Positions 36,166-45,493 of a DNA stretch of 64,000 bases are shown piece by piece. Numbering within the stretch: position 1 is the first letter of the stretch; every line of letters begins with the position of its first letter. The position numbers and the translations under genes are program-made. Where the stretch lies: NCBI GenBank assembly GCA_963788115.1, contig CAWBFD010000004.1:1054001-1118000 (forward strand), read 5' to 3'. Source of the DNA: CAWBFD01 sp963788115 (GTDB taxonomy: Bacteria; Actinomycetota; Thermoleophilia; Solirubrobacterales; 70-9). A model generated the notes under the pieces. The model was given only the letters and a program-made list of their open reading frames with translations, did no database searches and was not told the origin of the DNA.

Positions 36166-37824
36166 TCAGAACCTGACCGTGGCCGGGTTCGAGCAGAGCG
36201 GGCCCCCGAACGCGCAGACGTCATAGCGGTAGGTGCCCGGGCCCCTGCGGCCGAGCCGGTCGGTGTAGGAGTGGCCGGAGAGGTCGGCGATCCTGCGGCC
36301 GTTGCGGTAGAGCTCGAAGCCGTTGGCGCTGGAGCCGGTCCAGGAGAGGTCGACCCGCGGGCGGCCGTTGACCTTGTAGCCGCGCGCGGCCAGCCTGATC
36401 GGGGTGATCGCCTTAGAGGTGGTGGCGGTGGCGCCGTCGTCGTCGGTGACGGTCAGCTTGACCGTGTAGGTGCCGGGCTGGGTGTAGCCGTGCTGGGCGG
36501 TCTCGCCGTTGCCAGTCGCGCCGTCGCCGAACTCCCAGGCGTAGTCGACGATCGTCCCGTCGGCGTCACTCGAGCCGCCGGCGTCGAGCGTGCAGGCAAG
36601 CCCGGTGCAGGCGAAGCTGAAGCGGGCGGCGGGGGCGGCGTTGGGCTCGGGGCGATCGAGCCTGAAGCTGTCGGTGGCGGGCTCGGAGCGGTTGCCGAGG
36701 GGGTCGGTTAGAACAACTGACAGCGTGTAGGTGTCGTCGGGGTAGGCGCCGAGGTCGAAGGTGTAGGTCCCGGAGTTGCACGGCCCCTGATCGATCGGCG
36801 CGTCCGAGCCGCTCCTCGTCAGGGTGCACTCGAAGTCCGCGCCGGACTCACCGAAGAAGGTCCAGGTGGGCGTGGACTCGCTGGAGACATCGTCCGGAAG
36901 GGTGTTGAAGTACGGGCCCAAAGTACTCCGGTCGAGGCGGAAGTAGCCGGTGGCCGCGGCCGAGGTGTTGCCGGCATCGTCGGCCTGGGTGACGGAGAGG
37001 GAGTAGCCCTGGTCGGGATAGGCGCCGAGGTCGAAGCTGTAGCTGCCGGAGTCGCACGGTCCGCTGTCCACCGTGATCGGATCGGGCGGGGGCTGCTCGC
37101 CGTCGCCCCCGCCATCCCACTGCCCCTCGAACGGCTTGATCAGCGTGCAATCGAAGCTCGCCCCGGGCTCGCCGCTGAACGTCCATGTGGGGGTCGAGTC
37201 GCTCGAGTGTTCGTCGGGGGTGGTCATGAACGTCGGCGGAGGCGGGGTGCCGCCGCCGCTAGGGCCGTCCGGCAGCCGATACCACTGCTCGGTCGGCTCG
37301 TCCCACCAATAGGCCCAGGCGGCGGAATAGCCATTGGCGTCGTCGACCCCATAGGAATAGGACTGCCCATAGAAGACGGCGTGCGAGCCGTCCCAATAGA
37401 AGTGGTCGGCCGACTGCTCCCAGAGCCAGAAGCAGTCCCACGGGTAGCCGTAGCAGACCGCATTGCATTGTGGTCCCTCGCAGGGATGCGGGTAATACTC
37501 CGCGCGCTCGTGGCTGCAGCGGTACTCCCACCAGGTCGAGCCCGCCGGCCAGCGGTCGCCGTACTTGCTCTGCTGGTGCCAGCCCCCGCAAGTCGCCTCC
37601 GGCGTGACCGGATCGTTGATCGCGTCCGCCGGAGGCGCGGTCTCGCCGGCGGGAGGCAGGGAGGCAATCGGCGGCGGGCCGGGCGGCGGATCGAACGGGA
37701 TCGGCGGCGGCTCGGCTTGGGCTCGAACTGCGCCCAGCCACAGCGCAAGCGCGGCGGCGGCGAGGAGAACGAGGATTCCGACCACCCTCGGTAGCGGGTC
37801 GATGCTGGACCGTCGTGCACTCAT
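36166..37824 (-). CDS. Secreted multi-domain protein with Ig-like repeats and PKD domain
   Basis: 552 residues from ATG 37824. Signal helix IVLVLLAAAALALWLGAV-like near residue 15-35 and Pro-rich spacer. Residues about 70-190 form a Trp/Tyr/Cys-rich domain (GWHQQSKYGDRW, CYGYPWDCFWLW) that I do not recognise. Two Ig-like repeats follow (STPTWTFSGEPGASFDC, STPTWTFFGESGADFEC), then a PKD domain (YAWEFGDGATGNGETAQHGY) and a C-terminal FnIII-like part. Probably exported and surface-exposed; the function is unknown. Confidence 0.75.
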   Translation of the reverse strand: MSARRSSIDPLPRVVGILVLLAAAALALWLGAVRAQAEPPPIPFDPPPGPPPIASLPPAGETAPPADAINDPVTPEATCGGWHQQSKYGDRWPAGSTWWEYRCSHERAEYYPHPCEGPQCNAVCYGYPWDCFWLWEQSADHFYWDGSHAVFYGQSYSYGVDDANGYSAAWAYWWDEPTEQWYRLPDGPSGGGTPPPPTFMTTPDEHSSDSTPTWTFSGEPGASFDCTLIKPFEGQWDGGGDGEQPPPDPITVDSGPCDSGSYSFDLGAYPDQGYSLSVTQADDAGNTSAAATGYFRLDRSTLGPYFNTLPDDVSSESTPTWTFFGESGADFECTLTRSGSDAPIDQGPCNSGTYTFDLGAYPDDTYTLSVVLTDPLGNRSEPATDSFRLDRPEPNAAPAARFSFACTGLACTLDAGGSSDADGTIVDYAWEFGDGATGNGETAQHGYTQPGTYTVKLTVTDDDGATATTSKAITPIRLAARGYKVNGRPRVDLSWTGSSANGFELYRNGRRIADLSGHSYTDRLGRRGPGTYRYDVCAFGGPLCSNPATVRF

Positions 37825-38294
37825 CCTGGTCCCCTCTCGGTCTTTGTCACGATAATTACATGGTCGGGGCGAATGGGTTGTGACTTGGCTCACAAAGTGA
37901 CCAGATTTCGTTGACCGGGGGCGCGGTCTCCCGTGCTTCGGCGGATCCGGCTCCCAAGTCATGGCGTCAGCCGGGGAGCGAGTCGCGCCGACTCAAAGGG
38001 CCTCGACGCGCTTGGACGCTACGGGCTCCTGGCCGCCCTCGCGACGGGGACCACCCTGTCGCTGCCCCTGCACTTTCGCCACGCCGCGAGTCCCGGAAGG
38101 CTCCGCCTCGCGGCAGGGTCGTGAGTTACATGAGAAGTTCTGGGCGAATCGAGCGGGTGCTGCGGGGCCGCTCTGAGTTGCTACTCCCGCAGCCCGGCGG
38201 CTTCGAGGGCTTCGGCCTTGAGCGGTGGCGAGCCCAAGGCTCTGAGGCCGCCTACCGCCTCTCAAGATCACGAGGAGGCCGAGTGATCGCTGAG
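37825..38294. other. Gene-free region with module debris
   Basis: 470 bases. It holds the promoter of the Ig/PKD protein gene (gaggggacc ribosome site) and, at 38181-38240, the 3' end of a SnoaL-like gene. No intact gene was seen. Confidence 0.4.
38181..38240 (-). pseudogene. 3'-end relic of a SnoaL-like cassette
   Basis: Reads LKAEALEAAGLRE and TAG on the minus strand, preceded by a stop. Only the conserved cassette end remains. Confidence 0.65.
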
Positions 38295-38714
38295 CTAGCT
38301 CGCGATCAGCGTGTCTCCACCGCAGATGACCCGGGACCTACCGATTCGCTCGCGGCTCACCCGAACCTTGATCTCAGTGACCGAGCCCGAGGGGCCCACC
38401 TGCGCGCCGATACCGCCCCACGCACCCTGACCGGTGGACCTGCCGAGGTCTACGGGCGTCCATGTGGTATCGGAGCCATAGCGGAAGAGGACTTTGACGC
38501 GGCGGTCACCTCGGCATCTGGGCGGCGTCTCCAAATACCCAAAGGCGGCGGACCTGCTCGGCGAAACCGGGCCGATAAAGGTTGTCACGATCGTCGTCGG
38601 CACGATCACCGTGCACGAGCCCGCGGAGCAGCTGTGCGCCGTGTGCGCGCGCGCGGGCGCGGCCGCGCAGATCAGCGCGACGCTCGAACAGAGCACGGCG
38701 ATTGCTTTTTTCAT
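38295..38714 (-). CDS. Small secreted protein
   Basis: 139 residues. Signal peptide MKKAIAVLCSSVALICAAAP, cleavage after ARA. The mature part is beta-rich with four cysteines (HSCSAGSCTV, PRCRG, VICGG). No domain recognised. It is divergent from the acidic small gene at 38865, replacing the SnoaL-like partner seen at that position in other modules. Confidence 0.6.
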   Translation of the reverse strand: MKKAIAVLCSSVALICAAAPARAHTAHSCSAGSCTVIVPTTIVTTFIGPVSPSRSAAFGYLETPPRCRGDRRVKVLFRYGSDTTWTPVDLGRSTGQGAWGGIGAQVGPSGSVTEIKVRVSRERIGRSRVICGGDTLIAS

Positions 38715-38864
38715 CTGGGTCCGCTCCTTCTTGAAGCTGCTGAGGCTCACCTTCCCACCGATGTGGATACGGTCAGCTACCCGGGGAAGGTCCCGATTCG
38801 GGGATGAGACGACCTGCATACCCCCGACCAGCTCAGCGTGAAAAAAACCGCCCCCCACACGACA

Positions 38865-39074
38865 ATGACTGACGACGAGCTGATCGCGGTCCTCGAGGAG
38901 ATCGTCCGGGACGAGGCCGCGCCGGCGTCGGCGAGGGTGACGGCGATCCGGACCTTATGGGGGTGGCGCCGAGCCGAGCCCGAGGAGGAGCCGTCGGCCT
39001 TCGACGACCTCTACGGCGACGAGTTCACCGCGCGGCGGCGAGCGGCCGCGAGACAGCGCGAGAAGCGCCATTAG
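38865..39074 (+). CDS. Conserved acidic small protein of the repeated module, copy 3
   Basis: 69 residues: MTDDELIAVLEEIVRDEAAP, ASARVTAIRTLWGWRRAE and AFDDLYGDEFTARRRAA with a basic tail. The leader ccccgaccagctcagcg occurs at 38820-38838. Confidence 0.65.
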   Translation: MTDDELIAVLEEIVRDEAAPASARVTAIRTLWGWRRAEPEEEPSAFDDLYGDEFTARRRAAARQREKRH

Positions 39075-39183
39075 GAGCCGCTCTCTCACGTCGCGTGACG
39101 GACAGCGCCGACTAGCGGATTGGCAAATCCGAACGGGGCGGCTAGCCTCGATTATCTGCAGACCCGGCCGCTAAGGCAGCGGT

Positions 39184-39696
39184 CTACGGGTCGGCGAAGT
39201 AGCTGCAGAAGGCGTCAGCGTCGCCGTTCAGGAACTGATGCGGGCCAGCTTCAAAGAGGACCTCGTCGGTTGCCTGATCAATGATGACGCGCCCTGCGTC
39301 GAGAAGCACTCTCCCGGCTCCCGGGACCGTGTAGGCGTTTCGGAGCCCCAGCTCTATCCGCAAGTCGTCTTGGTCGTCCTCGATCGACGTGATGACGACG
39401 AGCGGGTAGTTGGTAGCCAGCGTCTTCCCGTTGGCCGTCGCGGTCGCGGTGTACCTGTCACTGAAGTTCGAGAGGATCGTCCGCACCCGGTTCCCCTCGG
39501 CGTCGTAGAACGTCGTGACCTTGAAGGTCCCACTCTCGTCGAACATGATCGGGAACCCGCAGAGCTCCTCATCGACAAACGCGAAATCCCCAAGCTCGAC
39601 CGTAGTCACCTCCGTAGTTGGGGGAGCGGCAAGCGCCGGGGCCGCGAAGGCAAGTGGCAGTAGGACGGAGCCAAGCAGGAGTCTGCATCTGCGCAT
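39184..39696 (-). CDS. Secreted hypothetical protein
   Basis: 170 residues. Signal peptide MRRCRLLLGSVLLPLAFAAP, cleavage after ALA. The mature part is beta-rich and acidic (VELGDFAFVDEELCGFPIMF, RIELGLRNAYTVPGAGRVL) with two cysteines. It resembles extracellular beta-sandwich proteins common in Actinobacteria; no function known. Confidence 0.65.
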   Translation of the reverse strand: MRRCRLLLGSVLLPLAFAAPALAAPPTTEVTTVELGDFAFVDEELCGFPIMFDESGTFKVTTFYDAEGNRVRTILSNFSDRYTATATANGKTLATNYPLVVITSIEDDQDDLRIELGLRNAYTVPGAGRVLLDAGRVIIDQATDEVLFEAGPHQFLNGDADAFCSYFADP

Positions 39697-40037
39697 GGTC
39701 GCTCCTTTGCGTTTGATGTGCGGGTTTTCTTGAGCCCCCGACCGCCGAGGGCTCGCCAGCCCTGGTGTAAGCAGTCTCCCCCCGGAGGAGGACTTGTGTC
39801 AAGCCCCACTTTCGTGTAGGTAAAACCCAGGACGGATCGAGGTGGGGCGCCGCTAGCCCCGCAGCTCGTCGAGCTCGGGCGCCGGATCGCGACCGGCCGG
39901 CCGGGGCGCGGGTAGGGGCGCAGCTTCCCTCTCGCGACGAGTCCCCGATGCGCTGACGGGTGACCCCGAGCAGATCGGCGGTCTTGGTAACCGAGACCAC
40001 TCATCCCCGAGCTCGATCGACGCGCCGGCCGTATTGG
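39697..40037. other. Gene-free region with HTH relic
   Basis: 341 bases: promoter of the secreted protein gene, then the HTH relic at 39852-40004 that adjoins the serine hydrolase 3' end. Confidence 0.4.
39852..40004 (-). pseudogene. Frameshifted excisionase-like HTH relic, copy 2
   Basis: Minus strand: SVTKTADLLGVTRQRIG, then PAPELDELRG and TAG in another frame. The C-terminal 60 bases are almost identical to copy 1 at 15951-16095, including the base loss that shifts the frame. Confidence 0.6.
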
Positions 40038-41192
40038 CTAGCGAAGCGCGTGACAGACGGCGTCCACCTGCGCAAAACGGATCAGGTCGGACACCTCCTG
40101 CGAGCCGGTGTCCGGCACGATCTGGGCGTTGACGGTGAAGACCACGGAACGGTTGCCGGCCCGGTTCGAGGCGGCGAACAGGCGGTATCCGGGAAACGAG
40201 CCGGTGTGCCCGAAGACGGTTCCGCAGTGCGTCTTGTAGCGGAAGAGCCCGAGGGTGGCCCGGTTTCGCCCCGGGCCGGGCGGGGAGGACGAGCCGATGA
40301 TGAAGTCCTCCTGGGCCCGCCTTGTCTTGGCGTTGAAGAGATCGCCACCGACGTAAGCTCGGAAGAAGCGTCCGACATCGACGGCGTTCGAGACGATGCC
40401 GCCCGACGCCCATGCCAGAGCCGGGTTGATGACCTCGCTGACGTCGACCGGGGGTGCGCCGACCGGAACGTCATAGCCATGCAGATACGGCGCCGGCATC
40501 GCGACCGTGATCGGGAGGGTGGTGTTCTCCAGGCCGGCCTTCGAGTACACGTAGCGCTCAAGCAGTTCGTCATAGGTCTTCCCGGTCGCGGCCTCCGCCA
40601 TCAGGCCGACGATCACGTTGTCGGTATCCGAGTACTGGTAGCGCTCGCCGGGGTCGAACTCCGGCTCGGTGTCGGCGACGTACTCGACCAGCTCGAGCGG
40701 GGTGAGGTACTGGGTTGGGTCCGACATGAGCACGTCCAGGAAGTCCTCATCCTTGATGTAGTCGGGCAGCGCGGCGGTGTGCTGGAGCGCCTGTGCGAGC
40801 GTCACGTCCTCGGCGAGCGGCAGCACGCCGGGAAGGAGCTCGCCGATCGTGTCGCTCAGCTCGAGCCTGTCCCTCGACACGAGCGCCAATGCCACCGCGC
40901 CGTTGAACGCCTTCGCCATGCTGGCGATCCGGTAGTGCTGCTGTCTGGTCGGGCGTTGGCCCGTGCTCAGGTCGGCCACCCCGCGGCGTAGGTACTGGGT
41001 GTCCCGGCCGCGCTGGATGAGGACCGAGATCCCGGGCGGGCCCTCCGGCGGCTCCATGACCTCGTCGAGTGCCGCCTGCAGCCGCTTGCCCGTCTCAGTG
41101 GCGCCAGCGGCTGGGCCGGAGGTCGCGCCGAAGACGGCAAGGAATGCCAAGCCCGTAAGCATCTGCGCGATCCTCGCTCGTGGCCCCCCCAT
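40038..41192 (-). CDS. Secreted serine hydrolase (class C beta-lactamase/DD-peptidase fold)
   Basis: 384 residues. Signal peptide with MLTGLAFLAVFGATSGPAAG. The SxxK nucleophile motif is IASMAKAF near residue 90; the YxN position reads YQYSDTDN (Tyr-Ser-Asp); the KTG-like motif is GHTGSFPGY. The family covers beta-lactamase-like esterases, D-aminopeptidases and DD-carboxypeptidases, and substrate cannot be inferred. A monocistronic gene. Confidence 0.85.
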   Translation of the reverse strand: MGGPRARIAQMLTGLAFLAVFGATSGPAAGATETGKRLQAALDEVMEPPEGPPGISVLIQRGRDTQYLRRGVADLSTGQRPTRQQHYRIASMAKAFNGAVALALVSRDRLELSDTIGELLPGVLPLAEDVTLAQALQHTAALPDYIKDEDFLDVLMSDPTQYLTPLELVEYVADTEPEFDPGERYQYSDTDNVIVGLMAEAATGKTYDELLERYVYSKAGLENTTLPITVAMPAPYLHGYDVPVGAPPVDVSEVINPALAWASGGIVSNAVDVGRFFRAYVGGDLFNAKTRRAQEDFIIGSSSPPGPGRNRATLGLFRYKTHCGTVFGHTGSFPGYRLFAASNRAGNRSVVFTVNAQIVPDTGSQEVSDLIRFAQVDAVCHALR

Positions 41193-41384
41193 GACCCTGA
41201 GAGTACCTAGCGTGGGAGAGGCGTGTCCACCGGCAACGGCTCGCTCCCGCTTAGGACGAAAGCAGCAGTCCCCCTGACTAGCGACGGCGCGCGCCGGTCA
41301 GTGACACAGCGAGCCGGCGATGACCCCTTAGAGACCGGGCTATCCCGGATAGAGTCGGCAGCGGCGACCAGGAGGAGGAACATC

Positions 41385-41675
41385 ATGGCAGTCGTGCTGG
41401 TGCATCACGGACCGAGCGTCACCCAGGAGAGGTACGACGAGATCGTGCGCAGGATGATCGGCAAGGACCGCGCGGATTCGCCGGCCGATTGGCCCGTCGA
41501 GGGCCTTCTGGTCCATGCGGCGGGGCAAGGACCGAATGGCTTCCGCATCGTGGACGTCTGGGAATCAGAGGAGGCGTGCAACAGGTTCGGCGAGGTCCTC
41601 GGGTCGCATCTTGAGGCCGTCGGGATCACCGACCAGCCGGAGATGTATGAGGCGCACGCGTTCGTCTCCACTTGA
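41385..41675 (+). CDS. ABM-like dimeric alpha/beta-barrel protein
   Basis: 96 residues: MAVVLVHHGPSVTQERYDEI, GLLVHAAGQGPNGFRIVDVW and ESEEACNRFGEVLGSHLEAV. The pattern is that of small antibiotic-biosynthesis-monooxygenase-like ferredoxin folds; function unknown. Strong ribosome site ggaggagg before ATG 41385. Confidence 0.65.
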   Translation: MAVVLVHHGPSVTQERYDEIVRRMIGKDRADSPADWPVEGLLVHAAGQGPNGFRIVDVWESEEACNRFGEVLGSHLEAVGITDQPEMYEAHAFVST

Positions 41676-41728
41676 CAGTGAGCCGGGACGCCTAGGCTAA
41701 AGACCGGCCCGACTGCGACGGCGGCGCC

Positions 41729-42118
41729 CTATTCCCGCACCCCGGCGGCTTCGAGGGCTTCTTTGCGGGTGGCGTACTCGCGACCGGTGACCATCTTCCC
41801 GTTCCGGACTTCGTTGACGACTGCGAAGTATTCGGGCGGAACCTCAATCCCGGTTCGCTTCTCGCGTCCGCTGTACCGCAGGACTGTGATGACACGCTGG
41901 TCGCCGGCGTCGATGAACTCAATTGGCTCAGCCTTGACCTCGTCAAACGACCCGAGCAACTCCTGCAGATATGCACGTCCAGCATCCTTGCCGCGCCATC
42001 GGCCCCCAATGGCTCGCCAGTCGATGTCATCTGCCCAGTACTCGGTAAATCCCGCAAGCCCGTTGCGCTCCCACGCCGCCCAGGCAGCTTGCACCACCTC
42101 CACGTTCTCCTCCGACAT
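41729..42118 (-). CDS. SnoaL-like protein, copy 4
   Basis: 129 residues: MSEENVEVVQAAWAAWERNG, YWADDIDWRAIGGRW and the end RKEALEAAGVRE. It lies 3 bp after copy 5, in tandem, and shares the cassette end (ccccggcggcttcgagg on the plus strand). Confidence 0.75.
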   Translation of the reverse strand: MSEENVEVVQAAWAAWERNGLAGFTEYWADDIDWRAIGGRWRGKDAGRAYLQELLGSFDEVKAEPIEFIDAGDQRVITVLRYSGREKRTGIEVPPEYFAVVNEVRNGKMVTGREYATRKEALEAAGVRE

Positions 42119-42121
42119 CGC

Positions 42122-42517
42122 CTACCCCGACAGCCCGGCGGCTTCGAGGGCCTGCGTCCTGTCCCCGTAGTCGATGTAATCGATCACCAGCCCGTCCCTG
42201 AACTCCGCCACGATTGCGAGGGGCAGTTCGGTCTCGACTCGGCTCCCCTTCCCAGTGGTGTGGATGGTGCCCAATGCGAGCACCCGGTCGCCCAGATCAC
42301 GGATGTCGGGGCAGTGGATATGCCAGGTGTCGAAGTACTCAACGAGGTCCGCGAACCAGCCCCTCACAGCATCGATACCGACGAGGCTTCCCTCCAGTTC
42401 CGCGAGCCGGTGCTCGAAACGGATTTCAGGGTCCAGAAGCTGAAGAGCGCCCTCAATGTCGCGGCGGTTGATTGCCTCGACGCTCGCCCGCATGAGGTCA
42501 ACGTTCTCCTGCGACAT
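42122..42517 (-). CDS. SnoaL-like protein, copy 5
   Basis: 131 residues: MSQENVDLMRASVEAINRRD, QLLDPEIRFEHRL, GIDAVRGWFADLVEYFDTWH and the end DRTQALEAAGLSG. ATG 42517 follows the leader gcgagatactgagcgggcg. First gene of a tandem pair; divergent from a frameshifted acidic gene. Confidence 0.75.
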   Translation of the reverse strand: MSQENVDLMRASVEAINRRDIEGALQLLDPEIRFEHRLAELEGSLVGIDAVRGWFADLVEYFDTWHIHCPDIRDLGDRVLALGTIHTTGKGSRVETELPLAIVAEFRDGLVIDYIDYGDRTQALEAAGLSG

Positions 42518-42730
42518 CGCCCGCTCAGTATCTCGCCCCCGGCAGAGAAGTGGGAAGAGGGACAAGAACCGTCCGACGAACATCTACCGTCGATTAGGGG
42601 AGGCGGCCCATGACCGGGTCCGGTCTCGTCCCACTCCGAGTATCTCGCAGCGGGGGGAGGGTTGCAAGCCGGAAATCCTCGATCTGACATACCCCCGACC
42701 AGCTCAGCGCAAAAAAAAGCGCCCTCAAAA

Positions 42731-42927
42731 ATGACTCACGAGGAGATGATCGCGGTCCTCGAGGAGATCGTCTTCGACCCGAAGGCTCCCGGGTCTGCGA
42801 GAGTGACCGCCTCCGTACGCTGCACGAGTGGCGACGCGCCGCCGAGGCTGAGGAGGGGCCGAGCCCCTTCGACGAGGTCTACGACGCCGACGAGCTTCGC
42901 GCCCGGCGGCAGCGGAAGCGCCGCTAG
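42731..42927 (+). pseudogene. Acidic small protein, frameshifted copy 4
   Basis: MTHEEMIAVLEEIVFDP and SARVTA read in frame; after that the expected TLHEWRRAAEAEEGP ... FDEVYDADELRARR lies in another frame (bases lost near 42812). Leader ccccgaccagctcagcg with the A8 tract is intact. Confidence 0.7.
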
Positions 42928-42978
42928 CCCCGCAGCTCGTCGAGCTCGGTACCAGAGCGGAGCCGCGTGAGCCCCGCT

Positions 42979-43308
42979 TTACAGCCAGACGGACGCCTCC
43001 CAGCTGGTGCCTCGTCGCCTGATCCCGGTCGGCGGCACGCGGCAACTGTATGGGGTCATGGGGCCAGCACCCGCTCGGCGTTTTCGGCCAGCCAGCACCC
43101 GCTCGGCGACGGCGACGACCCGCTTGCGGCCCTGGCGAACCCAGCGGACATGAGGGGCGACGTGCTCGCGGAAGTGATCCTCGCTCATGTCGAGAGCCGC
43201 AGCGGCGCGGGCCACCGTCAGCGCCAGCGGCGGGCCGGGACGGTGGCGCGGCGGCCGCTCATGCCGGACCCCGGTGAACACGTGAACACAGGAAAACACC
43301 GCCATCAA
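42979..43308 (-). pseudogene. Excisionase-like HTH protein, possibly decayed
   Basis: The readable core is LTVARAAAALDMSEDHFREH followed by VAPHVRWVRQGRKRVVAVAE, a phage-type excisionase/MerR-like HTH. The expected C-terminal helix is absent and the frame runs into unrelated sequence, and the N-terminal part overlaps the 16-mer repeat region. Starts are unclear. Confidence 0.45.
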
Positions 43309-43410
43309 GAAGGAAACACTCGGTTCCCTCGCGCGTGCGCGTATTAGATAAGTATTCGGTGTTCACGTGTTCACCCCCTTATGAGGTGGGAAATGTCTCA
43401 CGTGTTCACG
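43274..43410. repeat. Inverted and partial copies of a 16-mer (gtgaacacgtgaacac)
   Basis: Copies at 43274-43289 and, reversed, 43360-43375; a partial site cacgtgttcac lies at 43399-43409. Each contains the core cacgtg. It may be an iteron-type origin or an operator next to an HTH gene. Confidence 0.55.
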
Positions 43411-43545
43411 TCCTCGGTGTCATCGGCGGGAAGGACGCCGCGATAAAGGCCGCTCCGCAGGTGCGGCGTATGGCGCCCGATGCGGCCGGAGAGCCGGTAG
43501 CCCTGGAGCGTGAGGCGGTGCCAACCCTAGGGGTAGGCTTGCGTC

Positions 43546-44517
43546 ATGCCCGACGTCCCCGAGGCATCGGACGATCGGCTGCTAGGGCTCAAGACAGTTG
43601 ATCGCGCCGAGATTACGATCGTCGTCGACAACTTCGTCGACATCCTGATGGCCGGGTCCGAGAATGTTCACAGGTACCTCGCGTCCGACCTCTCCGACCG
43701 CGAGCAACTCGTGGCCGAGCACGGGTTCTCGGCGCTGGTCACCGTGGAGTCCGACGGGCACCGGAGCTCGGCCCTCTACGACGCCGGGCTGACGCCCGAC
43801 GCGCTCGGCCGGAACCTCGACGTACTCGACGTCCCGGTCAAGGACCTCCGCGCGATCGTCATCTCCCACGGTCATGCGGATCACCACGGCGGGCTTGAGG
43901 GTCTTTTTGCCCGCTACCGTCGCTCCCGGCTGCCGCTCGTCATTCATCCCGAAGCCTGGCGCGAGCGCAAGGTCGTCTTCCCGACCGGAGCGGAGCTTCG
44001 CCTGCCGCCGCCAAGCCGGGCGGACCTCGAAGCCGAGGACGTAGAGGTGGTCGAGGAGCGAGGCCAGACGCTGCTAGTGGACGACACCGTCCTCGTGTCC
44101 GGTCAGATCGAGCGCGTGACCGAGTTCGAGAAGGGCTTTCCGATCCACTTCGTTCGCTCGGCGGAGGGGTGGGAGCCCGATCCGATGATCTGGGACGACC
44201 AGAGCGTGATCGTAAATGTGAAGAACAAGGGCCTGGTCATTGTGTCGGGCTGCTCGCATGCTGGCGTGGTGAACGTCGTGGGCAACGCGCAGCGGCTCAC
44301 GGGTGAACAGAGGGTCGCGGGCGTCATCGGAGGCTTTCACCTGACCGGCGGGATCTTCGAGCCGATCATCGAGCCGACGGTCGAAGCCCTCTCGGCCGCG
44401 AATATCGGTCTTATCCTGCCCGCTCACTGCACCGGCTGGCGGGCAGTCCACCTCTTGGCGCGGGCTATGCCCACGGCCTTCGTCCAGCCAGCCGTCGGAA
44501 CTGTCGTCAGCTTCTGA
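43546..44517 (+). CDS. MBL-fold hydrolase (ribofuranosylaminobenzene phosphate synthase-like)
   Basis: 323 residues. Metal motif VISHGHADHHGGLEG near residue 110, then CSHAGVVN and GGFHLTGG and a C-terminal ILPAHCTGWRA with a late His. This matches the MBL subgroup related to the archaeal dihydropterin/beta-RFAP-synthase-like proteins, which are common in bacteria without known substrate. ATG 43546. Confidence 0.8.
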   Translation: MPDVPEASDDRLLGLKTVDRAEITIVVDNFVDILMAGSENVHRYLASDLSDREQLVAEHGFSALVTVESDGHRSSALYDAGLTPDALGRNLDVLDVPVKDLRAIVISHGHADHHGGLEGLFARYRRSRLPLVIHPEAWRERKVVFPTGAELRLPPPSRADLEAEDVEVVEERGQTLLVDDTVLVSGQIERVTEFEKGFPIHFVRSAEGWEPDPMIWDDQSVIVNVKNKGLVIVSGCSHAGVVNVVGNAQRLTGEQRVAGVIGGFHLTGGIFEPIIEPTVEALSAANIGLILPAHCTGWRAVHLLARAMPTAFVQPAVGTVVSF

Positions 44518-44610
44518 AGTCGCTACCGCTTTGGAGGCAGAGCGCAACAAACGGCGCGCGCCGGTCAGTGGCACAGTGAGCCGGGAACGGCCCGTAAAAA
44601 GTCGCGCGGC

Positions 44611-44656
44611 CTACTCCGACAGCCCGGCGGCTTCGAGGGCCTCGGCGCGGCTCGTG
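44611..44656 (-). pseudogene. SnoaL cassette 3' end behind the methyltransferase
   Basis: Minus strand: SRAEALEAAGLSE and TAG, in a different frame from the methyltransferase that stops at 44657. This is the conserved end of a SnoaL-like gene. Confidence 0.75.
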
Positions 44657-45493
44657 CTAAACGCCCCGCTTCCGGGCGACCACGAGCAGATACTCGTAGT
44701 GGAACTCCGCGGGGCCCTTGGCCTCGCCTCGATTCGATTGAGTGGCAAACTCGAGAAAGTCCCGGTCGAACGCCTGCGCCCGGTCCGGCTGATCCGCGAG
44801 GCTTGCATAGATCGCTACCGCGGGGCCGAAGGTCTGCTTGAAGAGCTCGCGGTAGTCCTTTGGGGTCGCGGCCCTCTCAACGTACTCCCTGCGGGTCATC
44901 TCCAGCGACTCCACCCAGTCGCCGAACAGCTCCCGCACGTGGTCCTCGCGGCCCCACATGACCGGAGGCAGGGCTCCGGGCGGAGGCGGTGGCGCGTATT
45001 TCGCTACGACACCGAAGAACTCACCCGCGAGCCCCTCGGGTGTGAAGTTGATCATCCCGACCGTGCCTCCGGTCCGGCACACGCGCAGCAGCTCGTCAGC
45101 CACCCTCTGATGGTCGGGAGCGAAGATCACACCCAACGAGGACGTGACCACGTCGAACTCGTCGTCCCCGAACGGGAGCTCCTCGGCGTCCGCCTCGACC
45201 CACTCAAGTGCGACGCCCTTCGCCTCGGCTTCCCGTCGGCCCGCCTCGAAGTTCTCCGGCGTGAGGTCCGACGCGACGACATTCGCCCCAGCCTCGGCGG
45301 CCCGAATCGCCACGTTTCCCGATCCCGCAGCCACGTCGAGTACCCGCTGGCCCCTCGAAATTCCACAGGCCTCGACGAGCACCGGGCCGAGCTCCCAAAC
45401 CGTCTCCTTGGCAAACCTGTGGTAGTCGCCGAGCGCCCACATCGCCCTCTCGGAGGCCTTGAGGTCGTGTTTTACCTCGTTCTCCTGGGACAT
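44657..45493 (-). CDS. SAM-dependent methyltransferase in a SnoaL cassette shell
   Basis: 278 residues. Motif I VLDVAAGSGNVAIRAAEAG near residue 50, VEADAEELPFGDDEFDVVTS, and LLRVCRTGGTVGMINFTPEG: a class I (UbiE/COQ5-like) methyltransferase. The first codons are MSQEN preceded by cgagatactgcgtgggcg, exactly as in the SnoaL-like genes, and the SnoaL 3' end follows the stop. The natural substrate is unknown. Confidence 0.85.
   Translation of the reverse strand: MSQENEVKHDLKASERAMWALGDYHRFAKETVWELGPVLVEACGISRGQRVLDVAAGSGNVAIRAAEAGANVVASDLTPENFEAGRREAEAKGVALEWVEADAEELPFGDDEFDVVTSSLGVIFAPDHQRVADELLRVCRTGGTVGMINFTPEGLAGEFFGVVAKYAPPPPPGALPPVMWGREDHVRELFGDWVESLEMTRREYVERAATPKDYRELFKQTFGPAVAIYASLADQPDRAQAFDRDFLEFATQSNRGEAKGPAEFHYEYLLVVARKRGV

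Larger units (their letters stand above)
42928..43545. other. Gene-poor stretch with HTH relics and iterons
   Basis: 618 bases: module HTH 3' end (42924-42950), the excisionase-like HTH and the 16-mer repeats. No intact gene. Confidence 0.4.
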
